From assembly GCF_910592395.1 (NCBI RefSeq), contig NC_088309.1, forward strand, positions 17,732,599 through 17,796,598: a DNA stretch of 64,000 nt. The letters run 5' to 3'. The notes beneath the pieces are model-generated. The model was given only the letters and a program-made list of their open reading frames with translations, was not told the DNA's origin and did no database searches. This stretch comes from Lineus longissimus (taxonomy: Eukaryota > Nemertea > Pilidiophora > Heteronemertea > Lineidae). Numbering within the stretch: position 1 is the first letter of the stretch; each line of letters starts with the position of its first letter. Below, one piece after another: positions 10,977-22,250 of this stretch. The position numbers were made by a program, and so were the translations under genes.

Positions 10977-11485
10977 TGGAATCACACCCACTGGCTCTGA
11001 CTCTGTAAATCTATCAAAACAGTCACCTGAAGTCAACATAAATACATGTAGATTAAAAATTGTGGTTAATAATAATATCTCTTTTGGTCCCAAAGTACAG
11101 CTGGGTTTTCTAATGGGTCTATAGGTTTGGGTGTGTCAAATAACGCCAATTGGCCTAAATAGAAATGTAGTAATATAAGTTGGCAGTCGCAACTTCGGAG
11201 TCAAATAATCATAGTCCAGACGAGACTCAGCAAAATCAGCCCAGAAACTGTTAAATCTCAATAATATATCGAAAGTAAGCCTATAAGAGTGGAGTGGAAA
11301 AGTTTCAGGTCGACCGGCCTGATCTACGCGAGCCTTCGAGCACCTGGTCCGCAAGGACTAGAATGCACCTTCATTATTAAGATATTACCGTTTAGGCCTA
11401 TTTTTCAGACTTTAGAAACTATGTAAATGTCACAGGTCAGAATATTGCAGCGAGAAGATGACGAAGCAAAACTGAAATTGGTCAC

Positions 11486-11560
11486 GTCTGTACCGTGCCA
11501 ACTCCAGAATTGTGCCAACTACAAAATATTTGTTCCAACTCTAGTATGCCAACTCCAAAA
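11486..11560. repeat. Inverted copy of 21740-21815 (GTGCCAACTCC motif)
   Basis: The stretch reading ACCGTGCCAACTCCAG is found in reverse complement near 21740-21815, and in the second block near 54422-54496. GCCAACT occurs several times at short spacing. It is part of a short dispersed repeat, with no coding. Confidence 0.5.
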
Positions 11561-11714
11561 CATGATTATTAAGAGTAACGCGAGAGGGCGGTCAATGCTA
11601 TGGACCAGCCGCACGTGGTTTTCTGCTACCATTACATAATAACATCAACTTTAGATTTAGATACAAACAAAATTTACATTGATAAGAACAAGACATTGAA
11701 ATGTCGTTGGTTTC

Positions 11715-12646
11715 TATGGGCGGTTATTTCTGCATAAATAGAGGTTGTCTCAAATAGACATTTTATGTCGAGTTATGACTCGAATAGACGATTGGTGGCG
11801 CTCGTTTTAACGGAGACGTACCTGAAATAAACATATTGTGTCGTATCTCAAATAGACATACACTCAAATAGACGTTTGGTGGCGCTCGTATCTCAAATAA
11901 ATATATATTGTCGTGTTTTCAGATTTTTGTGTATAACTCAAATAGACGTTTGGTGTCGCTTTTTAAATAGACATACACTCAAATAGACGCTTGGTGGCGC
12001 TCGTATCTCAAATGTTGTTATTGTTATTGCTCTAAGCAGTGCACATGGCTATTTGCGCGCGTATCTAAGGAAAATCGAGACTTGATACCATTTCATTTTA
12101 ATTGTAATTGGATTGTCAATGTATTTAGCTATGGCAGAAGAAGAGAGAAACAAGTACATCAAATGTACATGCAATACATGCAATAGCGCCGCCGCATACC
12201 GCAATGATAATGTCAATATCGCTGTCGCCGTCATTAAAATTGATTCCAGCGCCACACAACGTCTATTTGGGGAACTTCCATTTTGCGGAAAAGCGCCACC
12301 AAACGTCTATTTGAGTTATACACAAAAATCAGAAAACACGACAATATATGTTTATTTGAGATACGAGCGCCACCAAACGTCTATTTGAGTTATACACAAA
12401 AATCAGAAAACACGACAATATATGTTTATTTGAGATACGAGCGCCACCAAACGTCTATTTGAGTTATACACAAAAATCAGAAAACACGACAATATATGTT
12501 TATTTGAGATACGAGCGCCACCAAACGTCTATTTGAGTGTATGTCTATTTGAAAAGCGCCACCAAACGTCTATTTGAGTCATAACACGACATAAAATGTC
12601 TATTTGAGACATTTACCTCTATTTATGCGGAAATAACCGCCCATAG
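11715..12646. mobile_element. Foldback element with long inverted arms and an internal ~81-bp array
   Basis: The left end CTATGGGCGGTTATTTC mirrors the right end, and both arms carry runs of CAAATAGACGTTTGGTGGCGCTC and its complement. The right arm contains about three units, each about 81 bp, with GCGCCACCAAACGTCTATTTGAG. GTTT flanks both ends (a possible 4-bp target duplication). The short frames inside arise from the repeat and are not genes. The second-block copy (54651-56041) is 459 bp longer. Confidence 0.75.
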
Positions 12647-12965
12647 GTTTCATTGCTTTTTCTAATCTTTTTGGGAGTTTTCGGAGCATACACTGCTGAC
12701 GAGAAGCGTGAAGAACAGGTAGGCTATTATACGAGTTAGACACGCTTTTGTCTTTTGCGGGTTTGTCTATGCTATACATATATGAACTCGTACATGTATA
12801 AGGGCTGAGCTAATTGCCTCTTCCGTGATAATGATGATATGGAGACTCTAGCTACCTGCGCTGCATGCAGTGTATGCGCTGTGGTGTTGCCATGTTTTGG
12901 GGTCGTGGTTACATTTCGATCATCACTGTATAAGTGCATATGATGTATGATAATAGGAAGTGACT

Positions 12966-13206
12966 ATTTGGCAAGCCCGGCTATGCATACCCGGCTTACC
13001 AAACAGCGACTTTTTCTTGTCCTGAATGGAGAGCCGAACTCATTAATATTAAAGTAAAGTCTCCAGCTCGCCAAACAGGGTAGATTTTTTACCTGTTTGG
13101 CAAGCCCGGCTGGCCGAACAGGGTGGCTTTTTAGTGCTGTTTGGCAAGCGGCTCTCCAAACAGGACTAAAAAAGATGCCTGTTCGGCGAGTGGCTTGCCA
13201 AATAGA
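12966..13206. repeat. Hairpin-rich repeat with TTTGGCAAGCC / GGCTTGCCAAA motifs
   Basis: At least six alternating direct and inverted copies of (T)TTGGCAAGCC or close variants lie within 240 bp. The same motif family occurs at about 27250-27440, 29690-29830, 30110-30150, 38890-39030 and 39295-39330. It is non-coding and probably a small foldback transposon family. Confidence 0.6.
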
Positions 13207-14056
13207 CCCCGCCATGATAATAATGAGCATGCTGATGGTCATGAAGTGCATCGCCGTAGGGTTGGCCTGAACGAACATCATCAGAGCCTGTGAAGAAGTT
13301 AAAAGGATCATAGAATCATCATACATCAGGTTATAGCCCTAACAGTGTCAATTAGTCAATTTGGTGTTATAATGTAGACACATATAGCACCAAACTTGTA
13401 TCAGAAGCTACATGTAGTCATTTACTACCAAAATGTAACTTCATCAAGAGTCTGGTTACTCTAAGGGTTGCTCAATCGTGCTTCAGACGTGGTTGATATA
13501 ACTCTTAGGTTTATATTCCCAAGATTTCAGCTTTATTGGAGAAAAATTCATAGTGTCCATAGGGGGGGGGGGGGTTGAAAATTGGAGGATTTTCAATTTT
13601 TTTCCCAACAAATATGCGAAAAATATTACTTTCCACCTAGAATTAATCAAAATTTCGCAAACTATCATAAAGTACTTCCTTGCGACAATCATTTGTAAAG
13701 CTTTCAAAACTTTTGGTAGATTTATTTGACCCTAAATTAGCAAAAACCAAATATTTCAGTGTTTGCATGCACAATGCACAGGAGGCTAATTGCCAGATTA
13801 ATTCACACCTGTCCAATCTCAAACAATAGGAATGATGGAGTCTCCCTCTATTCAAAACAGAGTGTGCTAGGCCTGCCATTGCTGGTAATGGGGGGGGGGA
13901 GGAGGTTAACCCCGCTATCACAGTTTTCCCATTCCATCTCCGATGTACCCTCTTTTTCTAATGCCGCTAAATGCTCACTGTTCCATTTCAGGAAAATAAA
14001 ATCCGGTGTTCATCAAACTATCCCCTGGAGGACGATGTGTACGAAGTTTTGTTTCG

Positions 14057-15786
14057 TTTTTAGCTCAGCTGACAAAGTCAGCTGAGCTTGTCAAACAAGC
14101 TGCTCAGTGGCGTCCGTCGGGCCGTCGCTCCGTCCGTCGGGCCGCGGGTCCGTCCGTCCGTTAAACCCATGGTGCACATTTTGTAACCGTAAGACCTAGA
14201 AACTTCAATTTTGCATTTCTGGATACTTCTGGTCAAACTCTACTTTCAAAACAAAATTTGTCGCCATTCGACCTACTTCCTGCGAGTGAGAGCGCATGAA
14301 GGAAACTGGCCTATATCGGCCTAGGAGCAGCAGAATTAGTGGAAATATGCTTTAATATTAAGATAAAATTCTTGAAAAACTATTTTATTGAGAAAAAGTT
14401 CAAAATTTTAACAGGAGAGGGCGCTACCTGCCTTTTAATTATTTCTGCCGATTCAAATTCCCGCCCGATGACGTCAGCCATCAATGAAGTCTCCTATTTG
14501 CCAGTTCTCAAAACATGGCAGCTACACAACAAAGCAGCAGTAGCCTCCAGGAATAAATGACTGTTCACTTCAGCTTCGTAATCGATTGTACCCCCACTTT
14601 ATTGTGTTTTGTGTGGTGTTCCTATTCAATCAACGATGTAAGGCCTTATTATGTTGGTTTTAATTGGGAAGGTGCATTATAAGCGTCCTGCGAAATACCG
14701 AAGCGGAGACAAAATGGCGGCATGTTGTTTACGCCATGTGCAATAATCTTGGAGCTCAATGAGTACTCAGCTCGATGACGATGGCCCGCTACGCCTACGG
14801 GCTGGTACTACGGTCGTACCGTGGGAAGGAACCCAATTTTCTGCTTAAAAAGTAGTCTGGTAGGCGATATTATCACTAGTTCGTTTCAGTGGTAGTCATA
14901 AGGTCTTTAGGGACTACTTTCAGAAATTAGTTCTTGAAAATTTGGCCACATTTCTGTGAAAACGATATCGGAAGTGCATGCTCTGTTCGCGATGACATCG
15001 CCGATGTATTTTGAAGTGGAGAATTCCCACAGTATGTGCAGTGAATCGGCATGATTCTGTTCGCCTATTAAGTTTTAGTTCTACGATTCTTTCATGAGTA
15101 AAAAGTAGACATTCTAAGCAATACAATAATGTCACTCCCATAAAAATTGATTGGAATTGAGGGAGTACGGCATTCTGTTCGGCAACTGGCAGCGCTGAAA
15201 AAATACATTGCATACTGTACAATACCAAATGGCACATTTTTAAAAGCGCTCATTGGACAACGTAGGGAATCACCAGAAATGACGTCATCGCTGGTCTGAA
15301 TAGAAAACTACGGTGGCGCAGTAGAGCACAAGAAAAGGTTTAGCGTTAACTTAGTCATGCAAGCTTCAGCAACAAAACGATTTCTCATGAATGATTTACT
15401 TGATCATCATCAGCTTGTTTTCCCCTGTTAGATAAAAAAATGATTTACAATTTCCATCAAAGTTTTCTATAGCCAAGCAGTTTTGAATATTCGCAGGAAT
15501 ACTTCGTACTTGTAAACGAGGCTATGACAATGAGTATGCTCATTCATGGCATAAACTTCATGTTACGGTAAATATTTTCATACGATGATTTTACCCGAAT
15601 TATGATCACGATTGAGGAATGAACAGTGGCATAATTATGTCAACCAAAAACATTGGTACCGTAGTGAACGCAAAAAGATATCAAATACCATGGAGCATGC
15701 CATTTTCATGCATAATGAACTAAACACCGGGAAGATATTAATGATATTAACTCAGCTGAGCGCCAGGCCCTTGGGCCTCTTGTTTA
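14057..15786 (+). mobile_element. Dispersed repeat with AGCTCAGCTGA start and GGGCCTCTTGTTT end
   Basis: It opens with TTTTAGCTCAGCTGAC and a perfect 12-bp hairpin with loop AAA (14062-14088), followed by a CCGTCCGTC-rich stretch. It closes with CTCAGCTGAG then GGCCCTTGGGCCTCTTGTTT. Repeats with this beginning and end are common in marine invertebrate genomes, but I cannot assign a superfamily. No protein is encoded. It lies directly upstream of the integrase exon, so it may have displaced an earlier exon. Region 13207-14056 before it shows only G runs (13561-13574, 13891-13899) and no gene. Confidence 0.5.
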
Positions 15787-15800
15787 TCGGATGATATCAG

Positions 15801-18800
15801 ATGGAAAGATATGACAAATCCAATCGAAAAAAAGCGTACGCGAGGAAAAAGTCGGGACAATACAGGTTAATGAAGAGAGTTATTCCGCTAACTGGGGAAT
15901 CAGCCGAACGGATCGTTGAGATTGGAACTCATCGGATTGTGCCAAAGGTCTCCGAGATACTTCCAATTGTAACTTATAACTTTTATCAGTTCAAAGGTTT
16001 GGCAGCTCGAAAACTTGCGATTATCATTTCAAGGGAGTATAGTGGAATGGGAGAGAAACTGGTTCATCGTAACCTAAATACACTCCAGGCAGTCCAGAGG
16101 CGAGCACCGACATTTACTAATACGGCACCGCTTAGACCAGTGACGTCGAATCATGTCATGTCAAGAGTGCAGATCGATTTAGTTAACTTTTGTTGTCTCC
16201 CAGTGAAAATAGACGGAAAGAAATTCTGCTACGTTTTATCTGTCTTGGATATATTTTCAAGGCATTTATGGCTACGAGCACTCTGCAACAAAGAGTCGCA
16301 AGGCGTTGCAGAAATGCTTTTCGGAATCTTCATTGAACATGAAGCGCCAAGAGATGTTCTTTCGGACAATGGTGGAGAGTTCAAAAAAGTTGTTAATGAA
16401 CTTAATGAGAAGTTGAATGTGAGAAATATACGAGGCGCACCTTACAAACCAACGACACAAGGAAAGGTAAGCATTGTCATTATCATACCAATTTGGTCAC
16501 CTGTATACCCATGAAAGTATTTCCATGGTATACCAACGACCAGGACCCCTATCTTCTTTTTGTATCCCTTGACATGCGAGCCCGATAATGAGTCGAGCGG
16601 TCAAGGCACGATGCGCGAGGAGAACACGTACTATGCATTTCCATCAGCAAATCTCCAAGGACACATTGTTTTTAAGATTGCTGACAGGACTGATGTTTTT
16701 GCTCATCTATGTGGTGTGTAGATATACAGGTTATCCTCATGAATACCGGTTTCGAGTGCCATTTTGAAGAGGCCTCTTAGGGAACCCAGTCATTAAATAT
16801 GTGAAATTGATTCCAGACCAGGGCTTATTATTTTGGTACCCTTTTGTGGACCTCCGAAATGTATGGTCCTACTGTTATACTTATAGTACAGAAATGATAG
16901 TCTACCGGTATTCACAAGGACATCCTGTATATAGACCATACAGTCTACTGATATCGGGACTTTATCAATTAAAATCCTCTGATTTCCTTCGTCATTGTAG
17001 GTAGAAAGATCGCAAAGGACATGGAAAGAGAAAGTAAAATTCAACCTGACGGAGCTGGTTAAGACAGTAGTGCCCTCAACTGGGTCGACGCATTACCACT
17101 TTATGCGAGAATCTACAACTGCTCTCCACATGAAGCATTTGAAAGTAGGTTCACATGTTTTTGTTTAAACAAGGAACGAACGAAGTATATACATATTACA
17201 AAGTAAATGCACCCTTGCTTTGAAACACATCGATATTGATTGAAGATTATAAGGACATAACAAGTTTCCGACGATTGTATGTAAATTGCCCCTCTTCCAC
17301 TGGAATGAAGGTCTACCTGTATTGTGTTCATTACTCCGTGTTCTCATGTGATGAAGGGCGAAAACAGTGTGTAATATCAATCTCCCATAAGCTGATAAGT
17401 AATCAAATAGGGAATTCAAGTCTCAAGTCAACCTAATTGGTCAGAAGAAAAATACCTATTTTGGCGACCGTGTGCCGGTAGGCCTTCATCTTTAATAGAT
17501 AATACATGTAGCCTTGTATTTGCAGACAAGCTGTGTCCATTCGAGGTCTACTATACACGCCCTCCATGGTTACCAAGTGGTAAGACAAGCACCGGAGCCG
17601 ACCATAATTCTGATGATAACGACAGTCACACATCCAATGATGATGAAGACGTGTTTGGAGTAACGAAGGTGCGTTTTGTGTGTGAGTGGTGGTGGGGGAA
17701 GGAGGCTGCGGTTGTTTATTAGCTACATTCACGGGCTATGCAGAAGCTTATTCCTGTTTCATATTTCTGACATGATACTTAAGAATAGCACCCCAATCGA
17801 TCACTTCTCTCATGTCGGGTTTTGCAGGTTATGGACATTAATCATCCGGCAAAAGAAGATGTTGAGGCATTCCAAGCAGCAGCCGAGGTTATCCGCAAAG
17901 GAGCAAGAACTTCATCCAAGTGTGTCGCACGCAAGATGGTTAAACGTCGACTAGGAAAAAAGCCACCTAGCACCTATGAAGTCGGTGATGAAGTTTTTGT
18001 CCGTGTTCAAGGAAAGGACAAGGGTGTTCGCAGAGGTGGCCGTTCCATCAAGGCTGTCGTGGCCGTAAGAGGAAAGGTGTTCGAGGCCAAGAAAGACAAA
18101 TTTCGTTATAAAGTCACTTACACCCAAGATGACATAACGGACGAAAGATGGTTTTCTGTAAATAATGTTACTTCTTTGACTCGAACGGACGAAGATGTTC
18201 GGCAAAGAAAAGCAAAGAAGTCTCATCAAGTGCAGAAAACCGCAAGCAGTGAAAAATCTATATTCAGTAAGATTTTGAAAGACTGTGATGACTTATCATC
18301 GGCCGATTCAATGATCAATTTTATTCAGTTAGAAAACGCAAAACAGCTCTCACGACAGGAACATGTTTCAGCTAACCAGCTGAGGCAAAATCTAGAGAAT
18401 AATTCAAATGCTCTGGGATATCGAGTGCGAAAGGAGATAGACGGAGACGGTAACTGCATGTTTTCCGCCCTGAATGACCAATTACTGCGTAACGATATAA
18501 ATGACTTCACGCCAGAAACACTTCGGTTGAACATTGTTGAATATCTCCGCAAACACCCAAGAATGGATGACGGTACTGAAGTTTTTTCATTCGTTGACGG
18601 ATTTATCTCATGGGAGGAATACCTCACAAACATGCGCCGACAGGGTACATGGGGTGACCATGTTGTTCTCCGTGCTGCCTCCCAGATGTTGAGAATGGAA
18701 GTAATGATACTATCCAGCATCTCGCACGAACCCATCATAATTACACCACCAGATGTGAATGGAAGACTCCTCGTTGGACATCTCTCAGAGCATCATTACC

Positions 18801-19381
18801 TAAGTATGAAGCCGATACCCAACGACATAGACTCACCCACTATTTCCATAAGAAAACCACATTCCGGACCAGAGGATCTATCTAGTACCCTCCCTCTCGA
18901 TGAAAGAATGGAAGTGAATCATACTGTAATGTCACCAGATAGTCAAAATAAACATATCACCACATTAACTCTCGATCCTGAGCTCGATAGGGAAGAAATT
19001 CAGCTGCTTGTACGGGACGAGAATTACCTTGATGTCAATGAAACATTACCTGATGGGGTTGGTCTGGGTAACACTGATTGGATGGTGGGCATGAAACCGG
19101 AGGCGAGATTGTGGGCCAGGCATTTAAAAGAAACGAAAGGAATTATCCTCAGAAAGGCTAAGGGACATTATGTTGTCAGCAATAAACTGATGGATGAATT
19201 TGATGATTTTAAAGAAAATATGAAAAAAGAGGACATTGGAAAGAGGCTCATAAGCCAGTTGCTGCAAACCTGGATTACTTTATTCCGCCCATCCGCAAAC
19301 TACGAAACAGACGGTGAATTTGTTGTCCTTGACAGGGGCTCGGCACGCGAATTCGATTCATGGAAAATATCGTTTTTGTAA
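15801..19381 (+). CDS. Ginger-like integrase-OTU gene, copy A (four exons, one shared frameshift)
   Basis: Exon 1 (15801-16466, 222 codons) holds most of an rve integrase core: QIDLVNF with Asp126 and VLSDNGGEF with Asp189. Donor GTAAGC follows QGK. Exon 2 (17001-17144) opens with VERSQRTW and supplies the catalytic Glu (17004-17006), then WVDALPLYARIYN. Exon 3 (17526-17668) reads KLCPFEVYYTRPPW and an acidic tail. Exon 4 (17828-19381) carries the integrase C-terminal domain and an OTU protease. All junctions are GT/AG. Exon 2 needs a 1-base shift near 17060-17075 to stay in frame, and the same shift is present in the second copy. The sequence resembles Ginger/KRBA2-type cut-and-paste transposases related to Gypsy integrase. 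No convincing HHCC zinc finger is visible upstream, so the N-terminus may be missing. Confidence 0.75.
17828..19381 (+). CDS. Exon 4: integrase C-terminal domain plus OTU cysteine protease, copy A
   Basis: In residues counted from 17822, 50-120 (GDEVFVRV ... ERWFSVNNVTSLT) form the small beta-rich domain that follows the core in Ginger/KRBA2-type integrases. Residues about 200-330 form an OTU fold: DGDGNCMFSAL with Asp209 and Cys212, a WGDH turn at 277-280, and LSEHHYL with the catalytic His325. The final ~120 residues (MVGMKPEARLWARHLKE onward) are unrecognised. OTU enzymes cleave ubiquitin or ubiquitin-like chains, and here the domain would act within the transposon-encoded protein. The Cys, His and Asp are all present. 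The copy at 61226-62779 differs by Met to Ile at residue 329. Confidence 0.8.
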   Translation, partial: VMDINHPAKEDVEAFQAAAEVIRKGARTSSKCVARKMVKRRLGKKPPSTYEVGDEVFVRVQGKDKGVRRGGRSIKAVVAVRGKVFEAKKDKFRYKVTYTQDDITDERWFSVNNVTSLTRTDEDVRQRKAKKSHQVQKTASSEKSIFSKILKDCDDLSSADSMINFIQLENAKQLSRQEHVSANQLRQNLENNSNALGYRVRKEIDGDGNCMFSALNDQLLRNDINDFTPETLRLNIVEYLRKHPRMDDGTEVFSFVDGFISWEEYLTNMRRQGTWGDHVVLRAASQMLRMEVMILSSISHEPIIITPPDVNGRLLVGHLSEHHYLSMKPIPNDIDSPTISIRKPHSGPEDLSSTLPLDERMEVNHTVMSPDSQNKHITTLTLDPELDREEIQLLVRDENYLDVNETLPDGVGLGNTDWMVGMKPEARLWARHLKETKGIILRKAKGHYVVSNKLMDEFDDFKENMKKEDIGKRLISQLLQTWITLFRPSANYETDGEFVVLDRGSAREFDSWKISFL

Positions 19382-19811
19382 TACACGACCGTCCAAGATG
19401 TTGTCGAATACATGTACTTCATTATTAGATGATTTGTTTGGCCGGCCAAAATGTCAGGTATATATGCAACTTATATCATATTATTTTGGTAATTTGCTTA
19501 ACAATTTGTTAGAGTTATTTATTTTCAGTGCCGTAACCCCCCCCCCCCCCCCCCCCCCCCATCTATAAAACAACTTCGCCTCTTGCCCATTCAGTTTTCT
19601 GTCTCATTCAGGCCGAGATGTTCATCAGAAAATACTGAATTCGAATATGTTGCACCCAGTGCTTATTACAAGACCCTGATTCCATAGTGCAGCGATTGGT
19701 CCATCCAGAGTCATTCTATACAATAAATATATTTCTATATATTGTATAGAAAGACTCTGGTTCTATCCCACTGGCACGGTTTAATTGGAAACGTTCTATG
19801 TGGGCGGTTCC
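19382..19811. other. 3' flank of the integrase-OTU gene with a C run and a 20-bp hairpin
   Basis: No gene is seen. There is a run of about 22 C near 19539-19560, two shorter in the second copy. An imperfect hairpin, with arms 19705-19724 and 19741-19760 (one mismatch) and a 16-nt AT-rich loop, begins CCAGAGTC. It could be an element end or a 3' RNA structure. Confidence 0.45.
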
Positions 19812-20758
19812 CAAGGAGGATACCGCGGTGACGTCACGGCTTTTCCAAGATGGCGCTGCATATTGTAAACAAACTCGATCCACGGCCAAGGGAAAATCAA
19901 GTCATCAAACAAAGTTAGATTTTTCGCATCAAATCAGAGTTATTAGTACTTTTCTGCTATGAAATAAGTCTTCAGACAATAAGTTATCATTTGAATAATG
20001 AAAAGTGCTGTTTTGATGGGGAAAAATAGGGTTTTTAAAACCAAATTACCGGGCACCGATCTTCCAAAATTAGCGATGGTTTCAAAACAGTCTCCCAGAT
20101 ATGGGGCAATTTATTCATTATCATAATGGGATTTGGAGGCATGTTTACAGATTTTACAAGTTCGAGACCTGCAGGACCTAAAACTCGCATAGATCCACAT
20201 AGATCCCCTCTATTTGTCGAGTTAGCGCCCCTGTAAGATCATGCATTTTCGGACACTAGAACGAAATCTTCCTGCGGATATCGCGGTTTCGGTGATGATT
20301 AAAGAAGAAATTGACTGTTCTTAGAGTTGTATGGGACAGAAATGAGTTCATACTTCATGAATACATGAATATATTATGATATGGGCGGGCTTCTAAGTCA
20401 AAACAATAACAAACTCAACTGCATCTCTACCGTGTATCGCCGCGTAGTGCATTGCCTAGTGTATTTCGTAGTGTATTTTAGCGGAGACATTATTTCCGCA
20501 CTTTGGCCACGCCAAACGTCTTTTTTATTCGTGGAAGTTAATCTGCTCTGTAAATTTAATTTTACACAGGAAGATCCATACTAGGTATTGCAATATTTCA
20601 TGTCTATTGGTGTTTTTGTGTACAGGAGCGCACCAGACAGTGGGACGTGGAGATGTGTTCAGTGCTGGTGCTGTCAGTAGACTGACTCTGATTGGCCATA
20701 GCGATCACTAATATGGGATGTGATCACGTGATATGACGTCACCGCGGTATCCTCCTTG
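19812..20758. mobile_element. Intact hAT-like MITE (947 bp), copy A
   Basis: Termini CAAGGAGGATACCGCGGTGA and its complement form about 25-bp inverted repeats at the two ends. Each inverted repeat contains TGACGTCA (19829-19836 and 20734-20741), and the left side also has AAGATGGCG (19847-19855). The element is non-coding. It matches the split copy (42463-42900 joined to 7541-9480) in reverse, and the copy starting at 63208. The flanks here share GGGCGGTTCC at slightly different distances but have no clean target duplication. Confidence 0.75.
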
Positions 20759-20853
20759 GTTTCCTTGGGCGGTTCCGTTGAAGGGAAAGGGGACTGTTTC
20801 GCAAAGACACTAAAACTATAACCGCTTGTTGTAGCCTACGTATGAGGAATATA

Positions 20854-21031
20854 CAGTAGAACCTCTCTATTAAGGACACCCTCGGGACTGACAAGTGCCG
20901 TCCTTAATAGAGAGGTGTCCTGATTAGAGAGATCAAATTGAATGGAAACAACCAATTTGGGACCAAAACTTGTGTCCTTAATAGAGAGCTTGTCCTGAAT
21001 AGAGAGGTGTCCACTAAGAGAGGTTCTACTG
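20854..21031. mobile_element. pogo/Tigger-like MITE 1
   Basis: 178 bp with ends CAGTAGAACCTCTC and GAGAGGTTCTACTG, flanked by TA on both sides (20852-20853 and 21032-21033). CAGT-type ends and a TA duplication fit the pogo branch of Tc1/mariner. The interior repeats TCCTTAATAGAGAG. Confidence 0.7.
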
Positions 21032-21039
21032 TACTAGTA

Positions 21040-21218
21040 CAGTAAAACATCTATATTTAAAGGACACCCATGGGACTGACAAATGCTGTCCTTAATAGAG
21101 AAGTGTCCTGATTAGAGAGGTCAGATTGAAGGAACACAACCATTTGGGACCAAAACTAGTGTCCTCAATAGAGAGGTTGTCCTTGATAGAGAGGTGTCTG
21201 CTAAGAGGGGTTCTACTG
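21040..21218. mobile_element. pogo/Tigger-like MITE 2, diverged, next to MITE 1
   Basis: 179 bp related to the first copy, in the same orientation and separated from it by 8 bp. Its left end is decayed (CAGTAAAACATCT), its right end reads TTCTACTG, and TA flanks both ends. Confidence 0.65.
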
Positions 21219-22250
21219 TAGCCTACTTACAACCGCCAGCTGTGCAATACAGTCACCTGAATACTACTACTATCAATTTCACGGGTCCCCAACTACCGGA
21301 AGTATCATTTTATAGCGACCTTTACAGCGAAGATCATGGCGATAGAAACGCGAAATTGAATCCGTTTGTTCCCGGACACTCCGGACAATAATCTCAACCG
21401 GTGTAGCACTATCAGTATTCCCCCATGTATCAGTGTATCCCCTATTGATAACCTATTAACGAACAATGCTTGTAGGGGAACACTCACACACGGAAACACT
21501 CACATATACATCTACTTGAAACCCGGCTTGAAGCTTCAATCTTGGGGGTTATTTAATATTATTATCATTATCATTGTTATAAAAGTAACTATCCGAAATT
21601 GCCACATTGTAAACAAACACTAGCATTCAGGAAAGCTTCCAATTTGATAGGCCAACTACCCAGATCCAACCTCCGCCGAGGTTGTTACCCAGTAGTTAAC
21701 GTCAGAAGAGCCATCTTACGGATCGATCTTCAACTTCTAACTTCGCGAGTTGGCATACTATAGTTGGAACAAATATTTTGTAGTTGGCACAATTCTGGAG
21801 TTGGCACGGTACACACGTCTACAAAACAGCGCGATGCACACTGCCAGTGCAACCGCCGTGTACAAAAGTATGTAAAGGTTTCACACCGGTAAAAACATCA
21901 CGGCGAGTGCCATTCTCTCAGTCATCAGATAACAGGCGTAAATCTATCGGAAAGACGTTACCACCATTGCTACGCTTCTTCAACCATCTCGTCAGGAATT
22001 TCTGGGCGTTGTCATCTTCGTGGGCGTTCAGAATCAGCCGCGATCCACTCTCAATCGCGTATAGAATCGAAGTGCAGTCTTGCGCTCACAGCACATGGTC
22101 GCTATCTCCCAGGCGCCGTGCCAAATGCCCAATTTACATGCACCCGCTGAAATTGTCACATTGGGTCTCACTAGCCAGTGCAATGGTTCCCCGTCCACCA
22201 TTTAAAAAGAATAGAACGCGCAATGATATTGCGCGCATGCGTATCCAACC
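21219..22250. other. Unassigned, with the inverted GCCAACT repeat at 21740-21815
   Basis: The only identifiable item is the reverse-complement copy of 11486-11560. A 156-codon frame at 21784-22254 has no recognisable domain and biased composition; I treat it as chance. Small (ATT/ATC)n tracts lie near 21550. Confidence 0.35.

Larger units (their letters stand above)
10313..20604 (+). repeat. First copy of a >10-kb duplicated block
   Basis: From CTGCAACACTAACAG at 10313 this block matches 53249-64000 to the window end. The offset is 42,936, rising to about 43,398 after a repeat array that is longer in the second copy. By eye I found about 20 single-base differences outside the array and homopolymers, roughly 0.2 percent. 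The block holds the foldback array, the 14057-15786 repeat, the integrase-OTU gene and a MITE. The sequences to the left of the two copies are unrelated. Confidence 0.9.

Noticed and set aside
12113-12388. ORFs in the foldback element (also 55049-55399)
   Set aside because: The frames are made of the repeated CGTCTATTTGAG unit and change with array length between copies.
12964-13326. 120-residue minus-strand ORF (also 56359-56721)
   Set aside because: The C-terminal two thirds are the translated TTTGGCAAGCC hairpin repeat, and no domain is recognisable.
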